Below are positions 8,497 to 17,960 of a stretch of DNA of 22,035 bases, piece after piece (within the stretch, counting starts at the first letter, position 1; every line of letters starts with the position of its first letter). The position numbers and the translations under genes are program-made. The stretch lies in assembly GCF_000485595.1 (NCBI RefSeq), contig NW_014579042.1, positions 15,929-37,963 of the forward strand, written 5' to 3'. The stretch comes from Priapulus caudatus (lineage: Eukaryota; Priapulida; Priapulimorpha; Priapulimorphida; Priapulidae). The notes beneath the pieces are model-generated. The model was not told where the DNA came from. It saw only the letters and a list, made by a program, of their open reading frames with translations, and searched no databases.

Positions 8497-8884
8497 TGTT
8501 ACTGTCTGAACAGTGAACTTTCGTAAACTTTTTTTAGTTGGCATAATTTTTGAGTAAGGGGGTAGATAATGGCAAAATAAGAAATCATTTAAGGATGGCC
8601 CAACTGACTGGAAAAATATTAGTTGGTCTGCATTGCTTATAATGACATTGCATGTCAAGTCGAAGAATTTTGGTAGCGATGCTACAGATTCACTATCCAT
8701 GAGTATTTGGGTAAAAGCATAAAGTCAGTAGGTAATCGTTATGATAAACAGTCTATATATTTCCAACAAACACGGGTGTGAAATTTGAGCAAAGTTCTAA
8801 AGCAGTGTTCCCCTTTCTTGAGTGTTTACTACAATGCTTTGTAAGTTGTATATAAATGCTGGTTCATGGACACAATTGCAATTT

Positions 8885-8950
8885 ATTCGAATTTGGGATT
8901 AGACCCGAGTAAGCCAGTTCGCTCTTAACCATTGAGCTATGTCTAATATA
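8885..8950 (-). mobile_element. tRNA-derived fragment, probable SINE head
   Basis: The minus strand carries TAGCTCAATGGTTAAGAGC, a good RNA polymerase III A box with a pairable D arm, then AATTCGAATAA where a B box (GGTTCGAATCC) would sit, matching only in the core. No proper anticodon or T stem forms, so it is not a working tRNA gene. I see no clear tail or flanking duplication. Confidence 0.45.
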
Positions 8951-9394
8951 GCCCATAGTGGAACAACGATCGTTTACATTACCCCACAAACTACCAGCCC
9001 TTTCCCCTGAACACTGGGTTGTGATAAAGACAGTAGAATTCATGGTGAAACACCCATCCTAATCATCTCGACTTGCCACTTGTTACATGTTTATTTAAAA
9101 ATGTATTCTTTCGGAAATGTAAAGTTTGTCAGAAACCATATAAACAAATTTTTATAGTTTTTCAAAAGATTTATACTGGTGATGCGTGTGCGTTGTTATA
9201 ATTTGTTATTTGTATTAAAATAGTATACACATGATATGTGATGGTTTTGTACGATGCTGTTGACTAAATCAGGATGTCAGAATGTGCGTTCTCTTACTGA
9301 CAGTGTGATAATTTCAGATGGACATCTGCAATATGTAAAATTACAGGTGTTTTAACCAGGGTACCCATTTCTATTATTAACTATGTGTATGTAG

Positions 9395-9400
9395 AATAAA
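9395..9400 (+). terminator. polyadenylation signal candidate for PPP1R15
   Basis: First plus-strand AATAAA that I find after the PPP1R15 stop, about 900 bases downstream. Placement is plausible; usage is unproven. Confidence 0.4.
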
Positions 9401-9851
9401 CAGCAATAGAGTTGAGCATACTAGAGACTAGTACAATCTGAATGATATTTAATATATGGATATATAAAAGAAATCATTTGACAAATAAAAATATACTGTC
9501 ATTTACACAATGTTTCAAGATTTTCTAACACACTGAAAATCAAAATATAACTTATTACATTACAGAAGTTTAAGTTTACCAATATATTTGTGCAATTGTT
9601 CCACAATATAAAACTACACTTGTAATTAGGCAGGCCTTTAACCATGCAGTGTTCAACATTGCATCCTTCTATTTACACTTTAATGCTTAGAGGAAATTTA
9701 TACTTGACTTCTGGTGATGAAAACCAAGACCATCAATGCAAGAGTTGGGAATTACTTTGCTCATGGAAATGCTCGTGATTATAAAACAATGGAAACCTGC
9801 ATATATATGTTTCTTCTATCATGTAAAGATAAGCAGATATAGCAACTTGAA

Positions 9852-9857
9852 TTTATT
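9852..9857 (-). terminator. polyadenylation signal candidate for SUDS3
   Basis: Minus-strand AATAAA about 210 bases beyond the SUDS3 stop and the nearest one that I find. With the PPP1R15 signal at 9395 it implies convergent transcripts that end about 450 bp apart. Confidence 0.5.
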
Positions 9858-10064
9858 ACTCCAGAGATGGTGAATTTTGAAGTTCCAGAAAATTGGAAAA
9901 TATATTAATCTGGAAAGAGACGTTGGCAAAATGCACTGGAAAATCCTCCAGATAACATCCTCCTATGTTGCAGTTAGATTAGTGACGCTTACCTCTATAT
10001 ATATTACATTAAATTGCTCACATTGAATGTACATATCGGATCACAGGTTATATCATGGTCAACA

Positions 10065-10166
10065 TCAGCTAGTGTTTGTTCGTCTGCGTATCGTGTACTT
10101 GGCCTTTTGAAGTTGTGAAAGAAATATCTTCATCTTGGTGCTATCTGTTACCTTTCTCACGCAGAA
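10065..10166 (-). CDS. SUDS3: SUDS3 exon 8 (C-terminal)
   Basis: Acceptor TTTGAATTTTAG in phase 0. [20 protein letters not shown] then [13 protein letters not shown] and TGA, close to human WVRKTSDSTKMRIYLGQLQ and IRRRSAA. Confidence 0.97.
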   Translation of the reverse strand, partial: FCVRKVTDSTKMKIFLSQLQKAKYTIRRRTNTS

Positions 10167-13100
10167 CTAAAATTCAAAGATTTTGCCCATTAGCTGATGC
10201 TTGATTTATGCAGTACACTAAATATCATATAACTAAATATATAATACTATATATTGAATCCGAGCCCTTTTGTTGTCTTGCCATATAATGTTTTAACACT
10301 TGACAGAAGCCATGCCATGCAACCTGTATCACATTACATTCACTCTTTTGTACGACTACCATTCACGCTACCCACCGTTACAAAATCTTATTTACCACGC
10401 TCACTCGCGCAGTGCGTATAGAAAACCCACCGTAAAGGCACTGTAAGCTGCATTTATAAGGAAATCAAAGTAAAGTAATAGAGCTAGCTAAGCAACATTA
10501 TTATTGATTAGATAGCATACCTCATTTGCTCCAATAGCACTAATCACAGCACTGATTTTACCAATGTCTTTGCCTTCCAAGAAAATCGCATTTCCCCGAT
10601 GAAACCTGAAACGATGAAAATTACATTTCCAACTAATAAAATCGGTAATCCATTAACAACCAACAAGATGTAATCAGCAAAATCCCACAGGAATTCGAAG
10701 TAGGAAATAATCCTATGAACTCACAATCAAGAGCTCTTCTCGTTGAAAAATACGCACGAGTCTAACAAATCACTGAACCACTAATAATAAATCACAGCCG
10801 TAATTAATGCAGATATATAAAGTCAGAAAGAATTATCGCAAGCTAACAAACGTACCACTTCTTTTCATAGAAAAGTTTCCCATCTTCTATTCGGTATTCT
10901 GGTTGTGTGTCTGTAGATATACCTGCATAACAAAAATTGACATGATTGTACGTGATATTACACGAGAGGGCCGACTCCCAGTAAATCTCCACCCTCGAAA
11001 GACAACGATGTAAGACGAGTGAAATGACGCGCACGATCGCACGCTGTACGTACTCGGATTTGGCTTCTTCACGCCGGTCGACGACAATCCTTTGCCCTTG
11101 GCGATGACCTTCATGTCGTCGGCTATGTCTGTGTCGCTGAGCACGATGTTGAGCGTGCTGACGCCGTTCTTGCGGCCGACCTTGTTAGCGATGGGCGGCG
11201 GGTCGTGCGGCCTCCTTCGCAGCTTCCTCGTCGTTACTGGCTTCACTTCCATAGAGTCTGAAGCCACGGAGATCGTCATGACAACGACAGCACGCGACAG
11301 CATCATGTATAGAATTATATATATATCATATTACGGCGTGTATAGAGAGAGCAACAACCGTACCGAGGCGTCACGAGCTCAGATGGTAAACAGTGGCAGT
11401 CTCAGTTACGATAAGCGCCACTAGATGGCAGCAGCGACTTGTGTAGCACTTTTGAGTTTCTCCACGCTTTAGGTCAAATAAAGTCACAAGTTGGAATATG
11501 ACGGACTATACGAGGATACATGTGCAGTGATTGTAAGGCCTAACTTAGGCACGACATACTGAATAACATGCTTTTTGCACTGTCCTTTTTTAACCGAAAT
11601 TCAGTGCATTCAGAGCCCCCATCAGCATCATTTTTGGCTCAAAAACAAAGCTTTACATTTGTTACAAGAATGACAATGAAAAGAAGGCTGCAGGTGGATT
11701 ATGAATGAAGGGGCAGCTTTAAATTTGAACGAAAATAAAATCTCAAAAATTGTGATTCACTCAATTGTACCGATCATCATTATCCATTATTAGCAATAAT
11801 TTTCTATGAGCAAGCCTCTCTGGGAACAGTATAGTACGATACTAAACAAGTAGCAGTATCAGCAATGAATTTAGTTTGGTGCAATAGTGACACTAGTGCG
11901 GAAACAAATAAATTTGTTCCAGAGAATTTGTCCCTGCTCAATACTGGACAAAGAAGGTAAGGGAGAAGTAAGTTCTTCACACCTCCAGTCAGTTCCATAG
12001 AATGCCGCTCGCCGTCAACCATTCTCTTTTTCTCGTCCAATTCGATTATGAGGTTCTCCTTGAGCTCAATCTTCTTCTCCTCAAATTCCTTCACAGCTGC
12101 TTTCTTCTCATTTATGTACTCTTGGTCGATTGCCGTGACCTAATAAAGTTTTCATGAAATTAAATACTGCTCACAACATTCCAAAACGTGTCAGTGAAAT
12201 CTTTTAACACGTGGAATTGTTTAGAAGACACGTACAACTTTTGTTTTTGCTCAGTAAGAGATCAACAGTATTGTGCAACATGTTCTAAGTTGTACTATTA
12301 GCTGGAGTTGGAGATTACATTGAGTGAATTTGATTTCTGCATTTACAGTAATTGTTTATCTGGTGCATAATTTAACAATTATTAAAAACTATACACACAG
12401 CATAGGCATGGTATATCTCTGCAAGTCGCTTCCTCTCACGATACTGGACCTCCAGCTTCTTCAGCTGCTTGTTATACTCAATATGACTGCCTTCTTGTAA
12501 CTGCTTTAGCTGAGTCTTCAATGATGCTAGCTTATCCTGGTACATCCTAGAGGAAACAACGAGGGGACAGAATGAACATGAACGATGTTCAGATATAGGA
12601 CTCCACACATTCAGACATCAGACATAGGCAGTAGGAATATAAAATCTCAGCTCCATGTAATGTTATATTTGTACCATAATTACTTTTACAAAATTACAAC
12701 CTTTAGTGACACATTGGAGAAAAATTTACGATTTCATTCTGATCGGATTCACCATACATGAAGAGAGATGGAATGTTTTGCACATTTGCCATTTACTTAT
12801 CAATGCTGATAGGGTCTATGTCCCCCAGGGTACTGCCGGAACGTACCCTGGGTACGGTCCGGTATACCGGAACGTACCCTGGTAGCTATCTAGCTGATAT
12901 GGTTAGGGTTAGGGTTAGAGTTAGGGTTAGAGTTAGGGTTAGGGTTAGGAAGTAGGCGTAGGCGACTCCCTAGACTCGTTAGTGGAGTAGGCGAGGTACG
13001 GTCCGGCATATTTGATAGTTACCAGGGTATGTTCCGGTATACCGGACCGTACCCAGGGTACGTTCCGGCAGTACCCCGGGGGACATAGAAACTACAACCT

Positions 13101-14102
13101 TTAGTGACACATTGGAGAAAAATTTACGATTTAATTCTGATCGGATTCACCATACACGAAGAGAGATGGAATGTTTTGCACATTTGCCATTTACTTATCA
13201 ATGCTCATAGCGTCTATGTCCCCCAGGGTACTGCCGGAACGTACCCTGGGTACGGTCCGGTATATCGGAACGTACCCTGGTAGCTATCTAGCTGATATGG
13301 TTAGGGTTAGGGTTAGAGTTAGGGTTAGGGTTACGGTTAGGGTTAGGAAGTAGGCGTAGGCGACTCCCTAGACTTGTTCGTGGAGTAGGCGAGGTACGGT
13401 CCGGCATATTAGATAGTAGTATTTAGTACCAGGGTACGTTCCGGCAGTAACCTGGGGGACATAGACCCTATCAGCCTTATCAATCTCTATACATTCGTCT
13501 CTGCCCCACGCTAGTTCAGCTTGATGAGTACAATCGTATAAGGATCACACTTACTGTTCCTTAATTTCTGTAAACTCTTCTTCCATCTTAACCATATCTG
13601 TTTCACTTGCATCCTCTGTGCCTAAATGGACAAGTAGTGAAGTACCGGCGTTAGTATGTGGTATTGGTAATCAAATTCAATAACAAAACAAAAAGCTACC
13701 TATCAGTATCAGACACAAAATATCATTAACACTGTAAATTGTAATGACGATTACAGTCACCCGGGAAATTCCGATAAGATGGTAAAACATGTGTAACGTA
13801 GTAATTTATTACTACTAGTATGTACATGCATTACAATTTACATCAAATGAAATCATCTTCAATGTCGCTCTGCTGCTGCTGTTGTCCGTTGCACTGTTGT
13901 TGTCATTGTTGACATGATTGTTGGTGTTGTTGTATTGCGCGTGCTGTACGGTGTACACAATGCAGTTGCTATTAAAATTCATTAATATATAAAAAGAACC
14001 TGAATCAGAAGCTAGATCTTTGCAGTACTCCCTGTCAGACAAATCACTCTCGTCGTCGTTGAATTCGTACTCGTCACGAAATCCTGAAAAACTACTAGCC
14101 AT
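10065..14102 (-). CDS. SUDS3: SIN3-HDAC corepressor subunit SDS3 (SUDS3), complete, eight exons
   Basis: Nuclear scaffold subunit of the SIN3 histone deacetylase complex. CDS exons 14102-14000, 13621-13555, 12546-12399, 12139-11983, 11257-11054, 10922-10856, 10605-10521 and 10166-10065 join in consistent phase to 310 residues (human 328). Acidic N-terminus (1-56), then the coiled-coil dimerisation region (about 57-150) with [28 protein letters not shown] and ELKENLI, nearly identical to human. Next come [16 protein letters not shown] and the SIN3-interaction segment [17 protein letters not shown], and a C-terminal domain with [22 protein letters not shown] and [13 protein letters not shown]. 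An ATG at 14135 could add 11 residues in frame; 14102 is preferred only because the extension resembles nothing known. Introns hold a CTCF-like site and a foldback element; otherwise nothing recognised. Confidence 0.97.
10521..10605 (-). CDS. SUDS3: SUDS3 exon 7
   Basis: Acceptor CATCGTTTCAG, donor GTATGC. Residues 250-277: [15 protein letters not shown] then [13 protein letters not shown], parallel to human HKSQAIYLESKDNQ and SSVGANE. Confidence 0.96.
10856..10922 (-). CDS. SUDS3: SUDS3 exon 6, with tandem acceptors 12 bp apart
   Basis: [12 protein letters not shown] matches human RIEDGKLYYDKR. Two acceptors, ATGCAG (exon starts 10922) and CTACAG (exon starts 10910), keep the same frame and change the product by four residues (SISTD versus N). 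Donor GTACGT splits Trp249, and the next exon restores it. Confidence 0.93.
11054..11257 (-). CDS. SUDS3: SUDS3 exon 5 (SIN3-interaction region)
   Basis: Acceptor GTGGCTTCAG, donor GTACGT; residues 160-226. [19 protein letters not shown] is near-identical to human, followed by a basic linker and [14 protein letters not shown], aligning with human LNYLLTDEQIMEDL. Noticeably richer in G+C than neighbouring introns. Confidence 0.97.
11418..11432 (+). promoter_or_regulatory. CTCF-like site in SUDS3 intron 4
   Basis: CCACTAGATGGCAGC fits the bilaterian CTCF core CCASYAGRKGGCRSY at every position except the last. It lies about 160 bp from the exon 5 acceptor. Binding is inferred. Confidence 0.55.
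11983..12139 (-). CDS. SUDS3: SUDS3 exon 4 (coiled coil)
   Basis: Acceptor TTTATTAG, donor GTGTGA. Residues 107-158 from [19 protein letters not shown] to MELTG. The coiled coil continues, with long runs identical to human. Confidence 0.97.
12399..12546 (-). CDS. SUDS3: SUDS3 exon 3 (coiled coil)
   Basis: Acceptor GTTTCCTCTAG, donor GTGTGT. Residues 58-106: [19 protein letters not shown] is almost identical to human, continuing through [17 protein letters not shown]. The donor after HAYA keeps the human spacing to the next exon. Confidence 0.96.
12903..12950 (+). repeat. TTAGGG interstitial telomere-like array, copy 1
   Basis: Eight hexamers: mostly TTAGGG, with two TTAGAG and a final TTAGGA. 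Lies inside the foldback element. Confidence 0.95.
13301..13348 (+). repeat. TTAGGG interstitial telomere-like array, copy 2
   Basis: Eight hexamers with variants TTAGAG, TTACGG and TTAGGA. This is the duplicated counterpart of the array at 12903. Confidence 0.95.
13555..13621 (-). CDS. SUDS3: SUDS3 exon 2
   Basis: Acceptor CATTTAG, donor GTAAGT. Encodes [16 protein letters not shown] and TEIKE (residues 36-56), with Gly35 and Gln57 split. Confidence 0.94.
14000..14102 (-). CDS. SUDS3: SUDS3 exon 1
   Basis: [14 protein letters not shown] then an acidic stretch ending ASDS, with Gly35 split. Donor GTTCTT is weaker than the others. The joined product reads [12 protein letters not shown], matching human [13 protein letters not shown], which supports the junction. 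Confidence 0.88.
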
Positions 14103-14231
14103 TTTGAGATGCGAAAGCTGGTTGCCTCCAGCCATACAGAGTTCGGCTGGTTATTCGCCTGCTCAATGCAACAAAAATTAGCACACTTTTCGCGCGGTTT
14201 CCAACCATAGTTTCCAACAGAGCATTCCAAC

Positions 14232-14384
14232 CATAGAAATAGATAGATAACCTTAGGTTAATAAACTTAATAACCTTAAATTAACTTAACTTAATAATTA
14301 AACTTAATTAATAATTTAACTTAACTTAAATTAACCTTAACTTAATAACCTTAGATAATTTTAGGTTATCTATCTATTTCTATG
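14232..14384. mobile_element. 153-bp MITE, hAT-like
   Basis: Perfect 22-bp terminal inverted repeats beginning CATAGAAATAGATAGATAAC, with an interior of TTAACTTAA-type AT-rich repeats that can fold on itself. Flanked by 8-bp direct repeats ATTCCAAC (14224-14231 and 14385-14392), the hAT target-site length. It lies about 100 bp upstream of the SUDS3 coding start. Confidence 0.85.
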
Positions 14385-14485
14385 ATTCCAACCAACGCAC
14401 ATACGTGGCTGAGATACGTGGTATATACAGCCTAGCTCCAAGAAACGGTATTGCTAGAGTTAGAATACCGTCAATAGGGTTAGAA

Positions 14486-14511
14486 TAACGTCAATAGGTG
14501 TATTGACGTTA
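14486..14511. repeat. perfect 11-bp inverted repeat
   Basis: TAACGTCAATA, four-base loop GGTG, then TATTGACGTTA. A related GAATACCGTCAATAG copy lies just before it at about 14464. Confidence 0.85.
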
Positions 14512-15473
14512 GTCACACAGCCTGGTCGGGTTATATACAGCCGTGCTCTGTGCTAGCTGGAGGTAGCGTTACCCATGATAGGTGTAATTGAAAATGAAAC
14601 TGTCATATTATATCTCCATATTATCTTGATATTATGTCCATCAACTAAGTCTTTTTTCTTCTCTGCTTAATTGTAAAATTGAAACTATTTCTTCCGCAAT
14701 CCGCAGATGATATGGCCGTTTTTGCATGCCTACCACTGTCCAAAAATTATATATTATTTTGCTGAAATTTAAAGTTTATCCTTATTTATCTTAAGTCGAT
14801 AGAACACACCACATCCAGCTAAATATTGACATGACATGTCTCCATATCAATTTCTCCATTTATAATTTTTCCCGTCTTTCCGAATTTCTCCGAGCATCTG
14901 ACATGATCTGTTCATGCAAACTCAGTCACTATAGCTGTCAAACGAAATTATGTTAGTCGTTTGGCGTAGTAGGGAGCGCATATCCGCGGGTAGTTTGATA
15001 TGAAAAATGTAAATTCTAGTGTTTCACCACGATTCATTTAGGGTTGTCAATCTTCCCGAATTTCTCGATTAAAAATCATGTTTAGGTCAGATATTCCCCC
15101 AATATTCCTACATTTTACGATAACGCAAGATCAATCTGTGTATGCTTATGTTTATGTAGACTATGTAAGCCTATGCTCATGCAGTATATCTGGCTAACGA
15201 AATATTAGGTGAATATATTTGGAATATATATAGGCCTACTACACTGAGCATATATTCATGAGTAAATTGATGTGAAAAATGTCTATGTGTATGAATATCT
15301 ATACGCATGTGTATAATCTTAAAATGATATTATGATGTGTAATACGTCTGAGTATAATATAAAAGTATGCGCGCGCGTTATGCGATTGTTATAGAATTGG
15401 ACTGTGCTGCAACCTGGTGGTAACCTTGCGTTACTTGTATCGCAATAAATGATTCAGCGAAACATATGCTTAT

Positions 15474-15511
15474 CAAGAGCTCATAATAGAGAACTCTATT
15501 GTGAGCTCTTG
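15474..15511. mobile_element. 38-bp end-to-end inverted repeat with 8-bp direct flanks, minimal hAT-like relic
   Basis: CAAGAGCTCATAATAGAG, two bases AA, then its reverse complement with one T/C change. ATGCTTAT occurs directly on both sides (15466-15473 and 15512-15519), as a target-site duplication would. Essentially two terminal repeats with no interior. Confidence 0.65.
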
Positions 15512-15702
15512 ATGCTTATACATAACAACCCGGAGAACGGCTTGCCCTTCACATATGGGAAAGCTCTCATTTCAATGAAGATGAAGCACTGATAAAAATA
15601 TATGCTACTTCATTATTAATAATTAATATTATTATTATTGTGAATCTTTCATCAGCTAGGTAAATTATTCACTGCTGTTTTAATGTTAACCTGTAGGTAT
15701 AC

Positions 15703-16375
15703 CTGCCTGCCCCGTCTGCCTGCTTGTAAGCGAAATATGTTCAAAGCCTGTTGTCTGTCTGGCTGGCTGCCTATTCGTGCGTTTGGTTGCCTACCTGCAC
15801 TCCCGCTTTCCATGTTTGCCTGCCCGCCTTCGTCCTGTCTTTCCCACTCAGCCATGTATCTTCCCGCCTGCTTGCCTGCCAGCTCGCCCGTCAGCTTGCC
15901 CGCCTGTCCGCCCGCCCGCCTGCCTTCCTGCCTGTCTGCTTGCCTGCCAGCTCGCCCGTCAGCCTGCCCGCCTGTCCGCCCGCCCGCCTGCCTTCCTTTC
16001 TTCCTGACTACGTGTCTGTTTGCCTGTCTGCCTGCCTGCTTGCTTGCTTGCTTACCTGCCTGCCTTCGTGCCCGCTTGCCTGCCTGCCCATTTGCCTTCC
16101 TTTCTATATCTGCCTACGTGTCTACCTGCCTGCCCATTTGCTTTCCTTTCTATCTGCCTACGTGTCTACCTGCCTGCACGTACCCCTCCTAGACTGCCAG
16201 CCTGCCTCCAACCCTGCCTGCCTGCCTCCCAGCCAGCCTGCACACCTGCCTGCTTAGCTACTTACGTGTCTGTCTGCGTGCATGCCTGCCCGCTTGCATT
16301 CCTGTCTTCTTGTCGTTCTGCCTGTTCTCTTGCTTTCCTTCCTGCTTGCCTTCCTGCCTGCGTGTGGTCCCGCCT
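15703..16375. repeat. TGCC/CCTG-derived low-complexity array
   Basis: Degenerate tetranucleotide array rich in CTGCC on the plus strand. It contains a 68-bp higher-order duplication (about 15872 and 15940) and a repeated block with CTGCCTACGTGTCTACC (about 16108 and 16152). Cys/Leu/Pro-rich ORFs on the plus strand and Gly/Arg/Gln-rich ones on the minus are by-products. Confidence 0.93.
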
Positions 16376-16802
16376 ACCATGCAACATTTATCATGATGGA
16401 TAAGGCGCGCTCGCGTCGTTGAGTGCGTGTGATACGAGCGCACGTTGCAATCGCTGTCATCGATAACTATTAAAGTACAATCTCAGATGCTGTTATCTTT
16501 CCGTAGTGGTTTCCATGGCAACCGCGCCACCTGTCTGGACACCTGCTACGCGATAGAGAGAGAGAGTGGAGGCTTCGAAGCATGGCAGCGGAAGCGGGAA
16601 CCGCGCGAAGAAGGGATGAATCGGAAACCCTCGCACTATAGTAGAGATGGTTTTCCTCCGGCAACGACGCTGACGCAGGAGTGTGACGACGAGCCCTGCG
16701 GCGACGCGACGCTCGTGTGCGTCAGCGTCAGCAAAGCTGAGATTTCCGCGCGGCATTCTGCGTCGCGGGAGAGCTGATACTAAATGTCGAGGCAAGCACA
16801 CA
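16376..16802. other. unique CpG-containing segment between repeats
   Basis: Non-repetitive, with an RFX-like motif (16509-16522) and inverted GCTGACGC/GCGTCAGC motifs (16669, 16719, 16725). A 110-codon plus-strand ORF (16445-16777) has no recognisable domain or splice support, so I do not call it a gene. Confidence 0.5.
16509..16522 (+). promoter_or_regulatory. RFX X-box-like motif
   Basis: GTTTCCATGGCAAC differs at one position from the perfect palindromic X-box GTTGCCATGGCAAC. No adjacent gene is seen, so the target is unknown. Confidence 0.4.
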
Positions 16803-17712
16803 GAACGTAAAGGAAGCATGAACGTAAAGGAAGCATGAACGTAAAGGAAGCACGAACGTTAGGGAAGCATGGACGTTTGGGAAGCATAAACGTTAAGGAA
16901 GAATGGACGTTAGGGAAGCATGAACGTTTGGGAAGCATAAACGTTAATGAAGCATAAAGGTTGAGGAAGCATGCACGTTAGAGAAGCATATAGAACGTGA
17001 AGGAAGCATAAACGTGAAGGAAGCATAAAAACGAGAAGGAAGCATGCAACGTGAAGGAAAGCGATTGAACGGTGAAGGCGAAGCATGAACGTTGAAGGAA
17101 GCTGATGAAGCTAATAGAAGCATGAACGTGAAGGAAGCATGAATGTTAGGGAAGCATGAACGTGAAGGAAGCAAAAGAACGTGAAGGAGCATGTGAACGT
17201 GGGGAAGCATGAACGCTTTGAGGAAGCATGAATGTTAGGGGACAGCATGAACGCTGAAGGCAAGCGAAAACAGTGAAGGAACGCATGAGACCGTTGAAGG
17301 AAGCGATGAAACGTGAAGGAAGCGGCATGACCTGGTGTGAGAGAGCATGAACGGGAAGGAGCCGTTTTCTCCGATGTTACAGCGTGAACGCGAGCATGAC
17401 ACGTGAACCGGACGCTCATATGAACGTGAAGGCAGAGCATGACGTGAGAAGCTGAACGGTGAAGGAAGCCGCCTCCGATGAACGCTGACAGGTAAACTAT
17501 GAACGTGAGCGGACAGTTCCGGATGAACCGTGAAGAGCTGATAACGTGAAGGAGCATTGAATGTGAAAGGGAAGCATGAAACCGTCCAATAAAGCATGAC
17601 GTGAAGGAAGCAGATGCACGAGAAGGAAGCGATGAACGTGACATGAAGCCCATGAACGTTAAGGAAGCCATGAACGTTAACGGAAGCATGCAACGGAAGA
17701 AAGCCATGAACG
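16803..17712. repeat. 17-bp minisatellite, roughly 50 units
   Basis: Unit GAACGTAAAGGAAGCAT with TTAGG and GTGAAGG variants. The first units keep an exact or near-exact 17-bp period; from about 17040 units show many single-base insertions and losses. Long minus-strand ORFs here (for example 17111-17707) are repeat by-products. Confidence 0.95.
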
Positions 17713-17747
17713 ATAATAGAGGGAAATAGATATAGATAAAGAAAGCG

Positions 17748-17750
<3 letters not shown>

Positions 17751-17800
<50 letters not shown>

Positions 17801-17960
17801 TAGAGATTAAGAGATTGAGAGAGAGGGGGCAGTGAGAGAGAGAGAAAGAGTGAAACAAAGAGGAGTGCGAGAGAGAGAGAGAGAGAGTGAGAGAGAGTTA
17901 GGCGGATGGGTGGTTAAGAGAACAAGACGCGTGAAATAGAGAGAGTGCGCGCGAGAGATA
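17751..17960. repeat. GA tract
   Basis: About 23 uninterrupted GA units (17751-17797), then imperfect GA-rich DNA, all purine on the plus strand. Confidence 0.95.

Larger units (their letters stand above)
8497..10064. other. convergent intergenic and 3' UTR interval
   Basis: AT-rich sequence between the stop of PPP1R15 and the stop of SUDS3. Apart from a tRNA-derived fragment (8885-8950) and one polyadenylation signal for each gene, I see no coding or structural feature. Confidence 0.7.
12695..13475. repeat. 398-bp tandem duplication in SUDS3 intron 2
   Basis: The segment from 12695 recurs at 13093 with high identity, including flanking DNA and most of a foldback element. The first copy of the element ends in a truncated inverted end (near 13087) joined directly to the repeated flank. 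Confidence 0.93.
12805..13475. mobile_element. foldback DNA transposon, MULE-like, internally duplicated
   Basis: Outer ends are inverted repeats of 46 bp with one mismatch, containing GATAGGGTCTATG and CTGCCGGAACGTACCCTGG. Perfect 9-bp direct repeats CTTATCAAT flank it (12796-12804 and 13476-13484). Nine-base duplications are usual for Mutator-like elements, so that class is suggested. The interior holds TTAGGG arrays and GTACGGTCCGG palindromic modules, and no coding capacity. Confidence 0.8.
14393..15700. other. AT-rich intergenic stretch
   Basis: Upstream of SUDS3. Apart from the small inverted repeats listed separately and a short GC-alternating run near 15370, I see no gene or RNA. Confidence 0.7.

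Noticed and set aside
8885-8950. Functional tRNA gene
   Set aside because: The anticodon and T stems do not pair and the B box is degraded.
12900-13350. Chromosome end (true telomere)
   Set aside because: TTAGGG arrays are short, imperfect, duplicated and inside an element within a SUDS3 intron, with coding exons on both sides.
15683-16403. Cysteine/proline-rich ORFs of up to 169 codons
   Set aside because: Open in several frames because the TGCC repeat lacks stop codons; not a secreted cysteine-rich protein family.
15703-17712. CRISPR-like array of regularly spaced repeats
   Set aside because: Units are contiguous with no unique spacers, in a eukaryotic context.
16944-17858. Phe/Ser/His-rich minus-strand ORFs of up to 207 codons
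   Set aside because: Translations of the 17-bp minisatellite and GA tract.
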